This document shows positions 47,708-61,178 of a stretch of DNA of 64,000 bases, in pieces; position 1 is the stretch's first letter, and each line of letters begins with the position of its first letter. The notes beneath the pieces are model-generated. The model was not told the origin of the DNA and did not search any database. It was given only the letters and a program-made list of their open reading frames with translations. Origin of the DNA: Haliclystus octoradiatus. Lineage: Eukaryota > Cnidaria > Staurozoa > Stauromedusae > Haliclystidae. The translations under genes and the position numbers were made by a program. The stretch is from the NCBI GenBank assembly GCA_916610825.1, contig OU744450.1:2378078-2442077 (forward strand), in the 5' to 3' direction.

Positions 47708-47732
47708 GCCAATCAGAAGAGAGCATATATAA
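47708..47732 (+). promoter_or_regulatory. Possible CCAAT/TATA promoter upstream of the lectin gene
   Basis: GCCAATCAG at 47708-47716 and TATATAA at 47726-47732 are spaced somewhat closer than usual. A donor-like GAAGAGGTAAAGT follows at about 47904-47916. The acceptor-like TCTTTTTATCTTGCATAG lies immediately before the lectin ATG at 48906. Together they could give a 5' UTR exon and intron for the lectin gene. This is inference from motifs only. Confidence 0.25.
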
Positions 47733-48905
47733 CTAATTATTTCTCAAATCACGCAGGTCATTTATAAACACATGACATCAGAATAGACTTCCCTAACGCA
47801 CATTCAATGAAATGCGAAAGAAAAATCCCTGTTTGAAAAAAACAATAGTTGATTAATTTGGTTTACTTTATAAAATCTATATCCTTGTTATCTACAACTT
47901 CGAAGAGGTAAAGTAATCACTAATTGGTTTGAATCTGTGTTTTAATATTTTTTTATATTCAATGCATGCTATTTGCTAATTCACGGCATGAGCAATAAAC
48001 AAACTGATTTGCTCGTGTATTGTATATTTAAGAGTTTATCTTCAAGTCGTATATAGTCCAAACCAATTTTACGGTGCCTCGATTACCCTTTCATTTTTCT
48101 TAGTTTCCGTGCCTCCATATACTCTTTGTAGCTCAGAAATGGAGCTGGCATAATTTTCTGTTCATATTTTAATCGATGAGATATGAATCTTGCTGATTAT
48201 TAATGTAAAGACATATTTTGATTTGTTTCAAAATTGATACTGTTGTATCAGTTTTTTGTTGAAAGTATAAAACATTTATAGGCACTGTTCAGTTCCGTGA
48301 GCTGCAAAAGCAAATTTACATTACATGACTTACAAATGTTCCATAGTTATGTCGGTGACAACCACCGATCGCTCCACATACGAATCGACGGGCAGAAACA
48401 TTTTGAAATCGGACATCATGTAAAATGAATATAACAGTATAGAAAAACCAATTCATTCAAAGGTAGTTCCGCATTATTAAATGATGTTGCAGCCTTCCAT
48501 TAGGAAATTTAAACCGAGCCTTAACATACATTTGGACTCTATACAGGCACAATTGTTTAATAGATGCATTTTTCATCAATATGCTGACACGTAACAATGA
48601 GGCACATATTATTAAATTAAGCACTTGAATAATATAAATGTACATGGTGATGGTTCAACGTTATATATTAAATTGCTCAATAAGTATATGCTAATGTTAC
48701 ATTTCCAATCGATTAAGTATAATTGTAACTGACTGTCCCCTCGTAGGCACAAGGCCTTTCCAATTTGTGGGACGAATCTACAGGCAGACACAAGGAACAT
48801 GTTGATGCTGTCCTGGAACTGAACCTTGGTTTCCAACAGATTGTGCTTTGTGCGGACAACACCATTTCTTTTAACTTAATTATCTCTTTTTATCTTGCAT
48901 AGGCC

Positions 48906-51900
48906 ATGATTTTGATTGGCTGTATCTTCGGTCTGATTGTCGCAGTGACATGTGACCAGACAGAGTTGAGCAAAAGTAAGTTAATATGAACAAAATATTC
49001 AACAGTCTAAAATATGAAACATTCAGTAATATTTTTGTTTAGATTGGCATGTATAAATGTATAATGTCTGTGATTACCAAAGAAATTTCCACTTCAATTT
49101 CAGATAATTTTGTAGGCAATGTTGTGATTGAATGTACCATAAATTATATATAAAACCTTACAAAATATTTACCAGAAGTGGGGTTCGAACCCACGCGTGC
49201 ACTCGCACATTGGAACTTAAGTCCAACGCCTTAACCACTCGGCCATCCTGGTCTATTGACAACATCGATTTCATAGATTCTTATCTCTGAAAATTTAATC
49301 CACATTTTTACAATAAATATATTTTTGTATTTGTATTTTAGGATTTGACAGATTACCCATTCAAATGGATGTTGCTGCAAGTAATAATCTATTTTAAATT
49401 TCAATTATAACTATATCGTTAATTACTTTGTTTGATTATCACTTGATATGTAACCTGCATGGTTACATACTAAATGTTTGAAACCGATACATTTAAATTA
49501 AATATAACCTGGTCTATCTAAGATAGCCTTCTATCTAAGATGACTCTAACTATTTATATGGCTAACTATCCCAAACAAGGCTGGTTGTCATTTGTAATTT
49601 GTACTCATTTTCTTTTGGACCTATTTACACACTGCCGGATATGCAGAAAATTTAAATTCTTGCAAGAAAATATTGCTTAATTTAAGATCAGTTTGAATTT
49701 CTTCGAACGAAAATTTCTTGCTTTAAGCAGAGAAATGTTCATGTCCAGTTTCCAAGTGATTTTTACTTGTAACCACTCGATAGTTGGACATGTGCAAGAA
49801 ATGTTGCTTATAACAAATAAAAGAAACGTTAAAGAAAGTAAATTATTATTGCATTGGAGATAAATCAAGCAAAATATGATTGTAGGTTTTCTGCACACGT
49901 CTTATCTTCAGGAAATTTATCACAACAAATCAGTATCTATATATTTTCTTTCTTAGGGGTGTTTAGAAGAATTGAGCAAAAATTGCCCTCTGCTTAGTTC
50001 TTTTTTTAATTTTTAGAATAGAATTCATGCAGAACTTTATTTTTCGGTAAAGAAAAAGATGGCTTTTGGGGCTTTGAATTACCTTACTTTTTACGTCAAT
50101 GATAACTACAATAATTTTGCAATTCATATGCAATGAAGCAATACAAAACGTAGAGGATAAAATATTTGGAATATTATAAGTTGTGAAATAAAACAAAAAA
50201 TAGGCAATTTTATAGGGGGGAAAATCGACCGTGTAAAAATGCCAATTGAAGCTGGACCTTCACTTCTTTCTCATAATGTATTAACAACCAATTTCTTCGA
50301 AATTGGTCACATTGTTTTTAAAATTGCAGAATCTGGCATTATTTCTAGTTTAAAATGGTGTCTAGTGTGTCCAAATCTCCTTAAACAATATATCAACGCC
50401 ATACAGGGAATACAACTCTATTATATTCTGCAAAGATAAATCGCCTGATATCAATGTTTCTTTGCAGGTAGAAAGGCTTTTTTGTACGATCAATTAATAA
50501 GAAGAACAATAATCTTGAAGTTCAAAAGACTAGAAATATTAATTGACATAAATGAAATAATTATATGAAAGAAAAGAAATAATGATAAAAGGGCGGAATT
50601 AATAAAATTGTCCTACAACAGCAACAACAACAAAATTTATAGGCTAAAAATGTATGCATGATGAGTACGTTTTGACCCTATTCTAACAATGATGTAATTA
50701 ATTTCTTTTTTCAGCTAAAAACATTATTATATGCACAGGACTAAAACGATCCAGTTCATGCCGAGAAGGTTCTCGAATTGCAGTTACATATGCATTCTGG
50801 GGTCGTACGTCTGATAAAATCTGTCCTTCGGATGATGGGGATCCAGTTACTGATTGTGATAGTGCTGAAGAAACTGAAAGCCTCGTAAAAACATATTGCG
50901 AAGGAAAAGATCAATGTGAACTTGAGGCTCGTCATCAGTAAGTTGCCATCTTCAAAGTTGATTAACTCGATAAATTAAATTCGAATGTATTTAAGTTTGA
51001 AATGAACTTATTTACAGGAGAGATGATACATAATTGATACAGTTGTACTTGAATATACAGCAATCAAGTGTGACCCATGTAAAGTTGTAAGAGGAACTTG
51101 TAAGACTCCAGAATTTATTCTTATGTGAACGAACGATTCTTTTTTGAAAATACTCTTAGGGCATTTATGGAAGCAAACTGAGTTCCAAGTTAATGTGTAC
51201 TGGAAAATGTCATCCTCCAAACCTAGAAATAGTTTTGTTGTTCACTTCGCTAGAAATATTAAGGTGGAAGTAGTGCGCTATATATACAGAAAAGATAATT
51301 GTAACCTGTTAACAAATTTTGTTGTAGATGAATTCTCTGTGAAATTGCTAAGATAGGATTCAATGCATAGGTAGATATCATTTCATAGTTATACTGCATC
51401 CTTACTGAGTTTTATTCACAATTTATGACCTGTAAGTGGAATGAACAATCAAACCTCTGCGAGTACGTGAGTTTTATGACACAAAAACAAGTGAATAAAA
51501 TATGTACTGACGTAAAACTATTTTATTTTACATAATGCCCAGGGAGATTTTAATATTTAATGAATATGATGTGAATCTAAACATTGGATTTATATTAAAA
51601 TCAAAAATTGTAAAAATTGTAAGGCGAAAATTGTAATCCATGGAAACCTGATGATGCGATTAAGTTGATTTCTAGCCAAGAAAAATAACATTTTAACATT
51701 TCCTCTTCCTGTTGAATCTTTCGAAACATCTTTGTCGCAGAAACATGTTTTAGATTAATACAAAATCATGTGGCTTTTGTAATTAAATGATGTATCCATT
51801 ATAATAAGATCGTGATGAAACGTTTTCTGAATTATCTTGTGTCGCTTATCTCAATATCAATACCTGAGGAAACTTCAAGGAAAGCAACTATTGTTGATTG

Positions 51901-54900
51901 TGCAGCGACGTACACGGAGTAAGATACTTATGAAACCAGTTAACGGAAGACATTGTGATATCTTATTCTCTAGAAAATTTCAGTTTAAGATTTGATAAGT
52001 TTGATATAAGTAGTTACTGTGAGCACTCTCATTAGGCTGCAAATCATTGTAAATAATCATAAATGAAAATTAGCAATAAAAATTACAATTTTGAATGAAA
52101 TCATCAACGATTATTCTTTGAAGATGCATTCTTCTTCATCTTATAGCTTCTTGATATATCGCATGTTGGCAATGATATTATTTGTTTAGACTACAATTCC
52201 ATCTCTATTTTCAAGGCTTCCATCCGCTCATGGTAAACATTTTTATTTCTACTTGCAAATATAGGTATTTACAAAAGAATGGTACTCATCATTGTCCTGG
52301 TGTTAACAAATATCTTATAATGAATTATACATGCATACCAGAGAGTAAAGGTGTTGTGTTATGTGATTCTGAACACACGACATTAGAATGTAAAGCTGGA
52401 TGGAAAATTGAAATCACAGAAGCATTCTGGGGAAGAAGAATGAGCGCAAAGTATTGTGGTACCGGTGATAATGCCATGGAATGTGAAGGGTCCGAATTCA
52501 CCGCAAAATTTTTAAAGAATAAATGTAATGGTTTAACTCAATGTTCAATTCGAGCTACGAGTGAGGATCTGGAAGACAAATCAAAATCAAATTGTCCAGG
52601 ACTTCTAAAATATTTACTTGTCAACTATGCTTGTCTACCCAAAGATAAAATCAAAGGTATTTATAAAGTAGGACCCATTTAAATGCCTGAAGCATTCGGA
52701 TTTTAAGAAAAAGGATTCCAACTCGTCTTTGTTCCATATATTATATGCTCTGTTTTATCTCACATTGAGCATTTTATATGCTGGCGTGTATCTGTGATTG
52801 AATTTCTTATTATGTAGGACGTATGATTGTCTTACATCAAGGAAGATAACTTTCTCTTGCTGAAAAACTGATAGCTAGGCAAGTCAAGTTCAAGTCAATG
52901 TTTTAACTTACTTAAATGTCCATGGATCAAATTAAAACATCAAAACACTGGTATTACTTAAATAGAAATAGCTCTGTTGATATTATTTCTTCAGTAATAC
53001 AATGCAAGTTCATATTCTTCTTCTGATTTGATAGTCTGACAAAATTTTATCAACCAATCTCGTTCGAAAATTGTTCACCTTGTATGTATTTCCAAACACA
53101 CGGACCAGCCAATCAAATTGCAGGAATACGTTTGATTACGACGTCATATTTTAGATACAGTATTCCGAAATATATATCATCAACGATGCAGACATATTGG
53201 AATATTTTATTTACAATTATGTAGAAATGTTGGTGTTTTTATCTTTCATGATGTTCAAGCTGTTTTGACTTTACCCGTGAGTGATCCAAACACAGGTAGT
53301 TAGCCAATAAAATCATTGGAACAGCATTCAAAAATTCTCTCGAGTTTTACAATAATCTTTCCTTCTGGTTTAAACAATGAAGTAGCATATTGTTCAACAA
53401 ACTTTCTCTTAAGATATGTGGACATAAAACTTTGAACTTTTACATGATGACACATGATATAGTAACCCCTTTCAAGAACACAGTTTTCAATCCATTCAAG
53501 CTCATCTAACTACGTGAAAAATATTTCATAAAGCTTCAATACTCAATATGCTGATTAACCAAATGTCAAACACATGGAAAATAACTTTAGAGATGTGATA
53601 AACCTCTCTCGTTTCTTCTCTGTCTCTCATGTCCCATCTGGTTTGGTAGAAGTAACAGCATCGGTACTGCAGAATAAGAATATTCTACTTGCTATAATAG
53701 TTCGATATTTTTAATTGAATTCATTTTAATTCATTTCATGTACTTTTTATCTTAGTTGATGCTGAAGGAAAAGCTGCCGATGATGAGAATGAATCAAACG
53801 TTGAAAATAAATTGCTCGCAGGTAATTCACTTGTTATATATTTCCATAGTTTTCATACATTAATTTCATGGCAAAGCGCTTCGTTTTGTACACATTTTAT
53901 TCAATCGTTGATTTTATCATAAAACGTGCTCGCTCGCAAAGCCACGCTTGTTCGCTTTATGGTACCTCACACTCGTGAATAAAATCCGTACGGCGCACTT
54001 CTTCTATATATCATATAATAACTATATTTCTATACGATATTAATTTGTATAAATCAAAGAAATTATCGAAATTATATATCTACTTCCCCGCACTTTTCGA
54101 AACTAGTTCATCTTGATATTATCATTACATACGCTTGCCAGTGTTTTATGGCACCTATCATTTTCTCACATAAAGTGTGTACTTTCAGTGGAGAAGCTGG
54201 ATATTTTCTTAGCATTGTTGACGCCAACCAACAGTGATCATAGCAGGGATCGAAACCAAGACCATGCGGTCATAAAGTACAAATCCCTTATGACCATAAT
54301 CGCTTACATCAACTAGAAGAGAGAATAGAAGCATAATAACATGGTCTTATTATGCCACCGCTGTGTAACTCAATTGAACCGTAGCGTCTTACTGTGTGAT
54401 AACAACGAATGGGGTATGCTTTCCTCGACGATATCATCTTTCTAATACGGTAAAAACAAATCAATACGGCAACGTGTAACCGGTGTCTAAGGGGTTATTC
54501 ATTCATACCAGATCCTTATTAATTAATTGAATCCCTTGAAATTTCGGTAATCAAATTTAGACTGCAATAGCTAAACTGAATATAAATAATGACAAGAATA
54601 ATAATAATATTGAAGCCCTTAATTACTGATGGATATGAATAATATGATCATTTCTTCATCATCTGAAGTATTTATACTGATTTGTTACTCTAAAGTTAAC
54701 ATCAAATTATGACCAGAAGTAACCGATAAGTATTTTGCTGATTGTTATTGATACACTAACTTGTAATTATGAAATCGTTTACACCATCTAGATACATCGT
54801 CGAAAGAGCTTGTCGATCTACTTGAAAAACATCTTAATGAATTACCAAAGCAAAAAACAGAAGCAAAAGTAACCAGTTCAAAGACAGATTTAACCAAAGG

Positions 54901-55669
54901 TGAAACCAGTGCGAAACAGGGAGCAATTACACCATTGAAAACTTCTGCCACAAAAGATGCATCAAAAACAATCACATCAAGTAATCTCCATCAAGATACA
55001 AAGGCCCCATCACGTGGTGTATCAACAAAAAAATCATCATCAAAATACGGCTCTGAATCTCAAGAAGTGAAATTTGGCAATAGCCAATTTGTTAAAATGG
55101 CATCCAAGGAAGACCGTGATGACAAGGAGTCACCCGCCATGGATTTACAAGAAACAGAAAGCTCAAAGAAAAGCCAAGAAAATGTTCCAGCAGGATCTAC
55201 TCTTCAAGCAAAAGGGGATATCCCACATACAGCAACAGAAGATACAAGTGAGGAAACTCCTGCAACATATGAAGTCACTGAACCTGCCTCTGTTAAATCG
55301 ATCCTTGCTAGGGCTAAGGAGGTCCTGAAAACACTTGATGATGATAAGGAGGAAAGCACTGTTTCAAATCCATCTAATTCAACAAAGAAAAGTGTGATTT
55401 TCAAAAAGAGCAGGAGCAGTAGCCAAAGCAGTGAGGATGCAAAGAAAGTCAAAGAAGTAGCAAAACTAGCCCAAAGTCTAGCCCGTACAGCTAAAGCAAG
55501 ACGTGCACATTGGGAACAAAAAAATCAGGAAAAAGCAGATGAAACTGAAGAGTCTAGTGCAAGGTCATCATCTTCATCATCAACAAGCAAGAAACCACAA
55601 CCAGGCCAGCAGAAAACAGGCCTTGGAGCTACTGGGCCAGGTACAGCTGGTATTGGCAACACTCCTTGA
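48906..55669 (+). CDS. Secreted tandem SUEL/rhamnose-binding lectin-domain protein
   Basis: Six exons join in frame to 555 residues: 48906-48975, 49342-49380, 50715-50937, 52265-52656, 53756-53821, 54792-55669. Exon 1 encodes a signal peptide (MILIGCIFGLIVAVTC). Two complete Gal_Lectin domains follow. The first has IICTGLK, VTYAFWGRTSDKIC and HHCPGVNKYLIMNYTC. The second has VVLCDSEH, ITEAFWGRRMSAKYC, CNGLTQC and NCPGLLKYLLVNYAC. The intron inside domain 1 is phase 2 and the others are phase 1. The last exon encodes about 290 residues of Ser/Thr/Lys/Glu-rich, probably disordered sequence ending in a Gly-rich stretch (GLGATGPGTAGIGNTP). Such domains bind rhamnose or galactose in egg, venom, mucus and immune lectins (family knowledge); the ligand here is unknown. 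No membrane segment is visible. Confidence 0.87.
49171..49252 (-). tRNA. tRNA-Leu (anticodon UAA)
   Basis: An 82-nt type II tRNA on the minus strand. The acceptor stem ACCAGGA pairs with TTCTGGT (one G-U). The A box is TGGCCGAGTGG. The anticodon arm TTGGA-CTTAAGT-TCCAA gives TAA. A long variable arm and the B box GGGTTCGAACCCC are present. A TTTT run about ten bases past the 3' end can stop Pol III. There is no intron in the tRNA. It lies antisense inside the first coding intron of the lectin gene. Confidence 0.94.
52930..53360. repeat. Dispersed repeat shared with 3.9-4.1 kb and 16.2 kb
   Basis: The left part (AAATAGAAATAGCTCTGTTG, TCTGACAAAATTTTATC) matches 16250-16350. The right part (CATGATGTTCAAGCTGTTTT, GTGATCCAAACACAGGTAGT, CTCTCGAGTTTTACAATA) matches 4005-4110. 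This copy joins the two shared pieces and so is the most complete. It is in lectin intron 52657-53755. Confidence 0.55.
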
Positions 55670-55938
55670 TTTCAATGATGAAGTGGATACATATATAGAA
55701 GAAATATGATGGATTGCATTTGTATAATACGTCTTTGGTGCATGCCTAAAGTAGCATATCATATTTATCATATCATGTAACATCACTGGCGAACTGCGAA
55801 ATAGAGATACATGAAGTGTATCGTAGTCTATTTGCAAAAAAATTAAATATGCATTACAAGCATTACATATTTTATCATAATAACATTATAAATGAATGAT
55901 ATATAACTATTAGTAAATACATTTTAATTGAAACTTAA

Positions 55939-55944
55939 AATAAA
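55939..55944 (+). terminator. Poly(A) signal of the lectin gene
   Basis: AATAAA 270 bases past the TGA at 55667-55669. No earlier exact AATAAA follows the stop, although ATTAAA occurs near 55840. Confidence 0.5.
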
Positions 55945-56754
55945 AGAAACTAATATTTCATTTTTTGTGAATCGCATCTGTATAGTTATAGATTTTTTGT
56001 AAGGAGATAAATGATTGGGATATATTTTATCCTAATTAAACTATGTGAGGAGAGGACTGATAAAACACGATGTTACAAACTGTTCAATATACCAATATTG
56101 TGATGTGTCAATCACAGTGCACCTTGGCCTGCTTGCAGGCTCTCTGTAAATCAGAAAATTATTAAAACAGTAGAATATGCTAACCCTTTGACAAAAGCTT
56201 GATCTGGGCATTCAAAAAGGGGCATGACATTGTGTAAAACCTATCGCCTTTCAGGGCCTGTGATTCGACACCAAGATTTTCTGGAGTTGAATAAGCGTTA
56301 AGCGTTTTAAAGAGAGATTTTTGAAGGGCTAAACTGCGATAACTTCCTTTGCAGTTCAAAAATAGTTTATTTAAACCTCCCCGTGCAGCATCAGCTCTAC
56401 AAGTGCTCCTCAGAGCTCAGCATTGTACAGCGGATGTTGAAAAAATTCTGCGTTCCTTTGGCTACCCCCAAATGCTCAATATTGTTGAGAAGACCTGTTG
56501 ACCTGTGTTGCAAGCAACCTTGAAGCGCAACATTCTACTGTTTGTTTGGCCTTGTGAAATTGATGTTGCGTAGGGTGGCTAAATGAATAATTGAGCATTG
56601 TAGCATTGTATGCTTTGAACGATTGATTGAATAATGACCGCTAACAACAGGTAAGACCGATTTATTCAGGAGTTTTCAAAAACATTATATGAGCAAGAAA
56701 GTCTTGTTAAAATTAATGATATGTATAGTTGTGTGTACATAAGTGGTGACAGGT

Positions 56755-57075
56755 AAAATGACTGTGGTGTAAAGTAGTAATCCCGGGGGGTTAATTCCAG
56801 CTCTTCAGGAACGGGGGGGGGGTGCCACTTTGGAAAAAGGAAAAGTATCCAAAAAGTTCCTAAGATTCTGTTGATGCTACACAGAAAGTGCCAGCAGATT
56901 GTTTGATTTATGAAAAAGTTCTTGAAAAAGTCAAAAATAGGATACACAAAAGCTCCAAATTTGAAATCTCATACCCAAAAAGTTTTTTCTCAGCTTGAAT
57001 ATGGACCCCAAAAAAGTGGCACGTCCCCGTATAGCAGTCATAGTGTAGCTACTCCCCGGGGTAGTAATCCTATAG
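56755..57075. repeat. GC-ended foldback repeat
   Basis: The left side AGTAATCCCGGGGGGTT and GGTGCCACTTTGG is mirrored on the right by AAAAAGTGGCACG and CTACTCCCCGGGG. The interior is AT-rich and Lys-codon-rich without a convincing gene. The surrounding 55.95-57.9 kb shows no other feature I can support. Confidence 0.45.
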
Positions 57076-57964
57076 AGTTAATCAACGAATCTGCATATCA
57101 GCAACCAGATATATTGTTATTATTTTCTATTCAATGTAAAACTATTACACAACAACCACCATGGTCAATAAAAGTATTCTTGAGGGTGGAATTTTTTTAA
57201 TTCTAGCTTGGACTCTACGATTTTCCAATTTGTAACATACTACATTGTAAACATTGTATCGTAGTAAAATGGCTTAAAGAAAATATTTATTTATCCTTTC
57301 TATATTTGTATTATTAATTAAATTGATGGTGAAAAAATCGAATTTCTTAGGTCTATTTAAAGTTGAGTATATATATATAGAATATCCAAAATGGTGCAAC
57401 TATAGCGTTATCATGGGATTCAAATTTCAAAATATTCACGCGAAGAATGTTATTCAAAAGCTACACAAACAGTGGTAATACCATTTTCCTGGGCCTTTAA
57501 ACATCCTCTTTAATATAGGGAACTATCTTCATAGATATAATGCCCCTTAAATCGTAGTTTACATACTGTTTTAGCTGGCTGTGAATAATTAGTTTACAGT
57601 TACGCTGTTGCCTTGTGTGTTACTTCATATGTACTGCACTCGTAACATCGTTGGCGTAGATTAATGGAATCGAATAATGATAATATCTTTAATAAGGCAG
57701 TTGACCCATGCTTGTTTTGGATTACGGGATATTATCAATAGTAATTCAATAAGGAGAGGACATGAATGCAACCAGAAAAGGGTCAGCGATTTGTTTGTAA
57801 CTCTATTGTTTCAGAAATAACAAACTTGCTTGTGCCCAAATAACTTCTTCCATTGAAAATCATAGATTGCTTGTAACAGAATTTTGATTTTCAATTGGAT
57901 ATTTACATCTTGAAGGTAAGGAACAATTGTGATTATTAATTACTTTGACATGTTATAGCTATTT

Positions 57965-58070
57965 AACAATTAGACAACAAACCCGAATTGGCTACCGTTG
58001 AATAGTCATCGAGGTCCTACGAGGTGACTATTCAGGACGGTAGCCAACAAGGGCGAGTTGTCTAATTGTT
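57965..58070. repeat. 106-bp near-perfect foldback
   Basis: The ends AACAATTAGACAAC and GTTGTCTAATTGTT are perfect inverses. Further inside, TTGGCTACCGT pairs with ACGGTAGCCAA and GAATAGTCA with TGACTATTC. The whole element can fold into one long hairpin. There is no gene within 500 bp. Confidence 0.75.
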
Positions 58071-59579
58071 TTAGTAGAAATCAACTAATGATACAAGCCA
58101 AACATATCAAGAGAAATAAATTCCAACTATTTATTCGTTTCTTGCATAATTAATTTTTCAAATACAACCGTCAATCAAAGGCATCCATGACGACTGCAGC
58201 GTCGTAATTTGGAGGATGAATTTTAATTCGACTTGATTCAGATTTAATTTTTTAAACAAAAAAAGTTGGATATTAATACTGGCTAATTTACAGCCCCACA
58301 AAATAGCAATCTTGAGCAAGGTAACTATTCAGTATCTGAAAATACATAAATGTTTGCGGTTTGTAATATAAACGTTTGTTGTTTATAAACTTTAGCAGAC
58401 TAATGAACTAATTTATATCTGAAATAAAATAGCGAAGAAAAAATTGCGAGAAGATTGTTCAATATGATTAAAATTGTATATGCATAGCCTACCATTTAAC
58501 AACATCATCTCATATTTTGTTGCTTGGTTTGTTTTCTCGGTCACGGAATTTATAGGACTTTCGTATAAATTGATTCAAAAACATTTGTGAATTGCTTGTT
58601 TATTTTAGAATTTTTCAAGGTAACTTGCCAGCGTTCACTATGAGAAAATAGTGGACGATTGAGCAACCAATCAGAATGCAGATCATCGAATAGTACCCTA
58701 GTCAGTTTCGACAAATTATAAATAGCAATTTTCATTGCTCATTAATGTACATTTCAACGTGGAATTTTTGAAAGTGGACTTTTGAAAGATTTTTGAAAAC
58801 CCGGGTTTTTCCTCTCGTGTAAAACGTGTAAACGTAGCCAAAATATGAATTGTTAAGTGTTTTTTTCCGGTGTTAACCCTCTTATGGAAAATACACGGTT
58901 TCATGTGGTGAAGAAAGAGTGAGACACAAAATCGTCACTTTGTCTGCATTTTTGGAGTTTAGTGATCGCGCAAAGCAAAAACACAAGAAAACATGTACAA
59001 ATAGAAAATGTTTCTGTATCCAAGGAAACAATCTCCAAATTTCCAGGATAAGCATGTTAGTAGTAAAGAAAAGGATTCTGTTCAGCGTGGGATGTTGCCC
59101 CCGAGTGTAAAGTTTGTAAGGTGTGTGAAGTTTACTCTCTACTAAATCATCAAGGCGTAATAAAACGAATACAATGAATTTATCGCTGGAGAGACAACGG
59201 GAGATGATTCGTTTCTATAACGCAGAAACATGTCGTGGGATGTTTTTAGATTTTGAAGATCTTGCAGTGTCCCATCGAAATACAAGCTAACCACTCAAAA
59301 TCATGCTTTGAAGGTATATAGCTCTTTTTGTGATATGTGATATACTATAAGCAAAAAAGTAGCTGGCATGTATGTAGATGTTTGTATTTTTGTAGCACAA
59401 TGGCTAACAAGCAAATGAACATAGGAGGATATTTTTAAGTGTATCCTCACTTGCACGTGACCTTTAATAAAATTTGTATAAGGTTGAGAAAGCTATGTTA
59501 TCAGAAATAATTAACAGAAAAAGAATAGTTACAGAACTGTGATAAATTAACATGATTAAGTTTAAATTAGAATGTTTTT

Positions 59580-59990
59580 AAAGAACTAAACGATACAACT
59601 CCTTCAGGAAGAGAGTTCAATGGCTTGATTATTCTATTTGCAAAGTATTATTTGCAACAGTCATAGTTAAATGATTTAGTGGGGAAAGCGTCAGTGAATG
59701 TACACGCAAGAAATATTTAGAATGTTTAATAGTGAAAACCTCATCTGGAGCCAAGTCAATCAAGCTTTTCAAAATTCTGAAGACCATGTGAAGATCAAAC
59801 TTAAGGCGGCGTAATTATAGAGACTCAAGTTTGAGGTAGGCAAGACGATCTACATAGGGCTTGTTAGCATTATTTTTCAAACAAACATATGTTGTGAAAG
59901 AGCGCTAAACGTTTTCTAAAATATTGATGTCCTTGATGAGAAAGGAATTCCAGACTGGCGTAGATGATGCATGGTCGGATGAACAGTTAA
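59580..59990 (-). mobile_element. Decayed LINE reverse-transcriptase C-terminal fragment
   Basis: The minus strand encodes a frameshifted, stop-containing piece typical of LINE RT tails: YLKLESL then RRLKFDLHMVFRILKSLIDL, followed in another frame by FANRIIKPLNSLPEGVV. It is inactive and unrelated in detail to the intact LINE at 11-15.7 kb. The preceding 58.1-59.5 kb is AT-rich and I see no gene there. Confidence 0.55.
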
Positions 59991-60109
59991 GCATTTAATG
60001 ATTTCGCCTTTCATTTTACGTGTTGTGACTAAAATGCATCGATGTTAGCTATCGATGTTTGATTACATTAAATCTCTGTTGTTTTAAAAACATATCCTTC
60101 CTCTTTTGG

Positions 60110-60826
60110 TATCAAGAAGTGGGACAATCTTCAAAATGCCAATTTTGACAAGGAAATAAATTATGGTTTAACCCACCTTCCAATAAAAGTGTCCAAACAA
60201 ACATCGGTAGAACTTTTCTTACACTTTTAAAGAAACATTTCCCAAAGTCGCATATACTCAGCAAAATTTTCAATAAAAACACTCTTAAAGTGAGCTATAG
60301 CTGTAGATCCAACATAAAAACAATTATTACTAATCACAACAATAAGGTAACAAGCACTGAACAGGTTAATAATAACAGAACGAAATTATGCAACTGCAGA
60401 TCAAAACTCTTATGCCCGCTCAACAATAAATGTCTAACTAAAAAGTTCAATCTACAAGGCCAAAGTCACAACAGCTGAAGACAAAGACGGTAAGGATTAC
60501 ATCGGCTTAACTGAAAGGACCTTTAAACAACGTTATACCCAACATATGATGACCTTCAGACGCAGCAAATATTCAACAAGCACGGAACTTTCAAACTATA
60601 TTTGGAACCTCAAAAACAACCACACTGATTACCGAATTGAATGGACGTCCTTTACAACGGAAAAGGCCTACAGCAACAAAACGAAGAAATGTCAATTATG
60701 TATTGCAGAAAAGTTCCATATTATTAGTGCAAAAGAAAGTTTATTGAACACTAGATCAGAACTTATATCTAAATGCAGACATGAGAATAAATTCTACCTA
60801 ACAAACTATAAATCAACAAAAACATA
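60110..60826 (+). pseudogene. Penelope-like retroelement fragment with GIY-YIG-type domain
   Basis: Only the C-terminal part of a retroelement protein remains. A first segment ends in a Cys-rich block (NCRSKLLCPLNNKCLTKKF). The next segment, in a shifted frame, starts at YKAKVTT and contains DYIGLTERTFKQRYTQH, TELSNYIWNLK, KCQLCIAEKF and LISKCRHENKFYLTN. The YIG-like core, the downstream Arg and His, and the CxxC pair are those of the GIY-YIG endonuclease region of Penelope-like elements. The frameshift near 60445-60460 and the missing reverse transcriptase mean it is dead. Its terminal repeat follows at 60962-61150. Confidence 0.65.
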
Positions 60827-60961
60827 GTGTAATATTTATTTAACAACTAGGAAGCAAATCATGACATCACATTTAACAATTTAGCGACAATAGCTTTTGT
60901 CATGCAAACAATAGCTGCGAGAACTATATTTATCCGAACATGAGGTTCTACTGTATATTTT

Positions 60962-61145
60962 TCATTAATAGTTTATTTCTGTCTGATGATTGTTATAAAT
61001 AGCATGAAACTTAAAGTAACAGTATAAGAATGTGTGGTCTCTGACTCCTTTCTATTTCTATTATTATTATTATTATTTACAGCTCTGCCATTTATGACAT
61101 TGAGCACTATATTCTTTGCTATTAGATAACATCTAATAATGTATG

Positions 61146-61178
<33 letters not shown>

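Noticed and set aside
58880..59300. Cys-containing open stretch (KTCTNRKCFC) as a small gene or transposase remnant
   Set aside because: It is short, broken by stops, and lacks a full zinc-binding pattern or splice context; I cannot support a gene.
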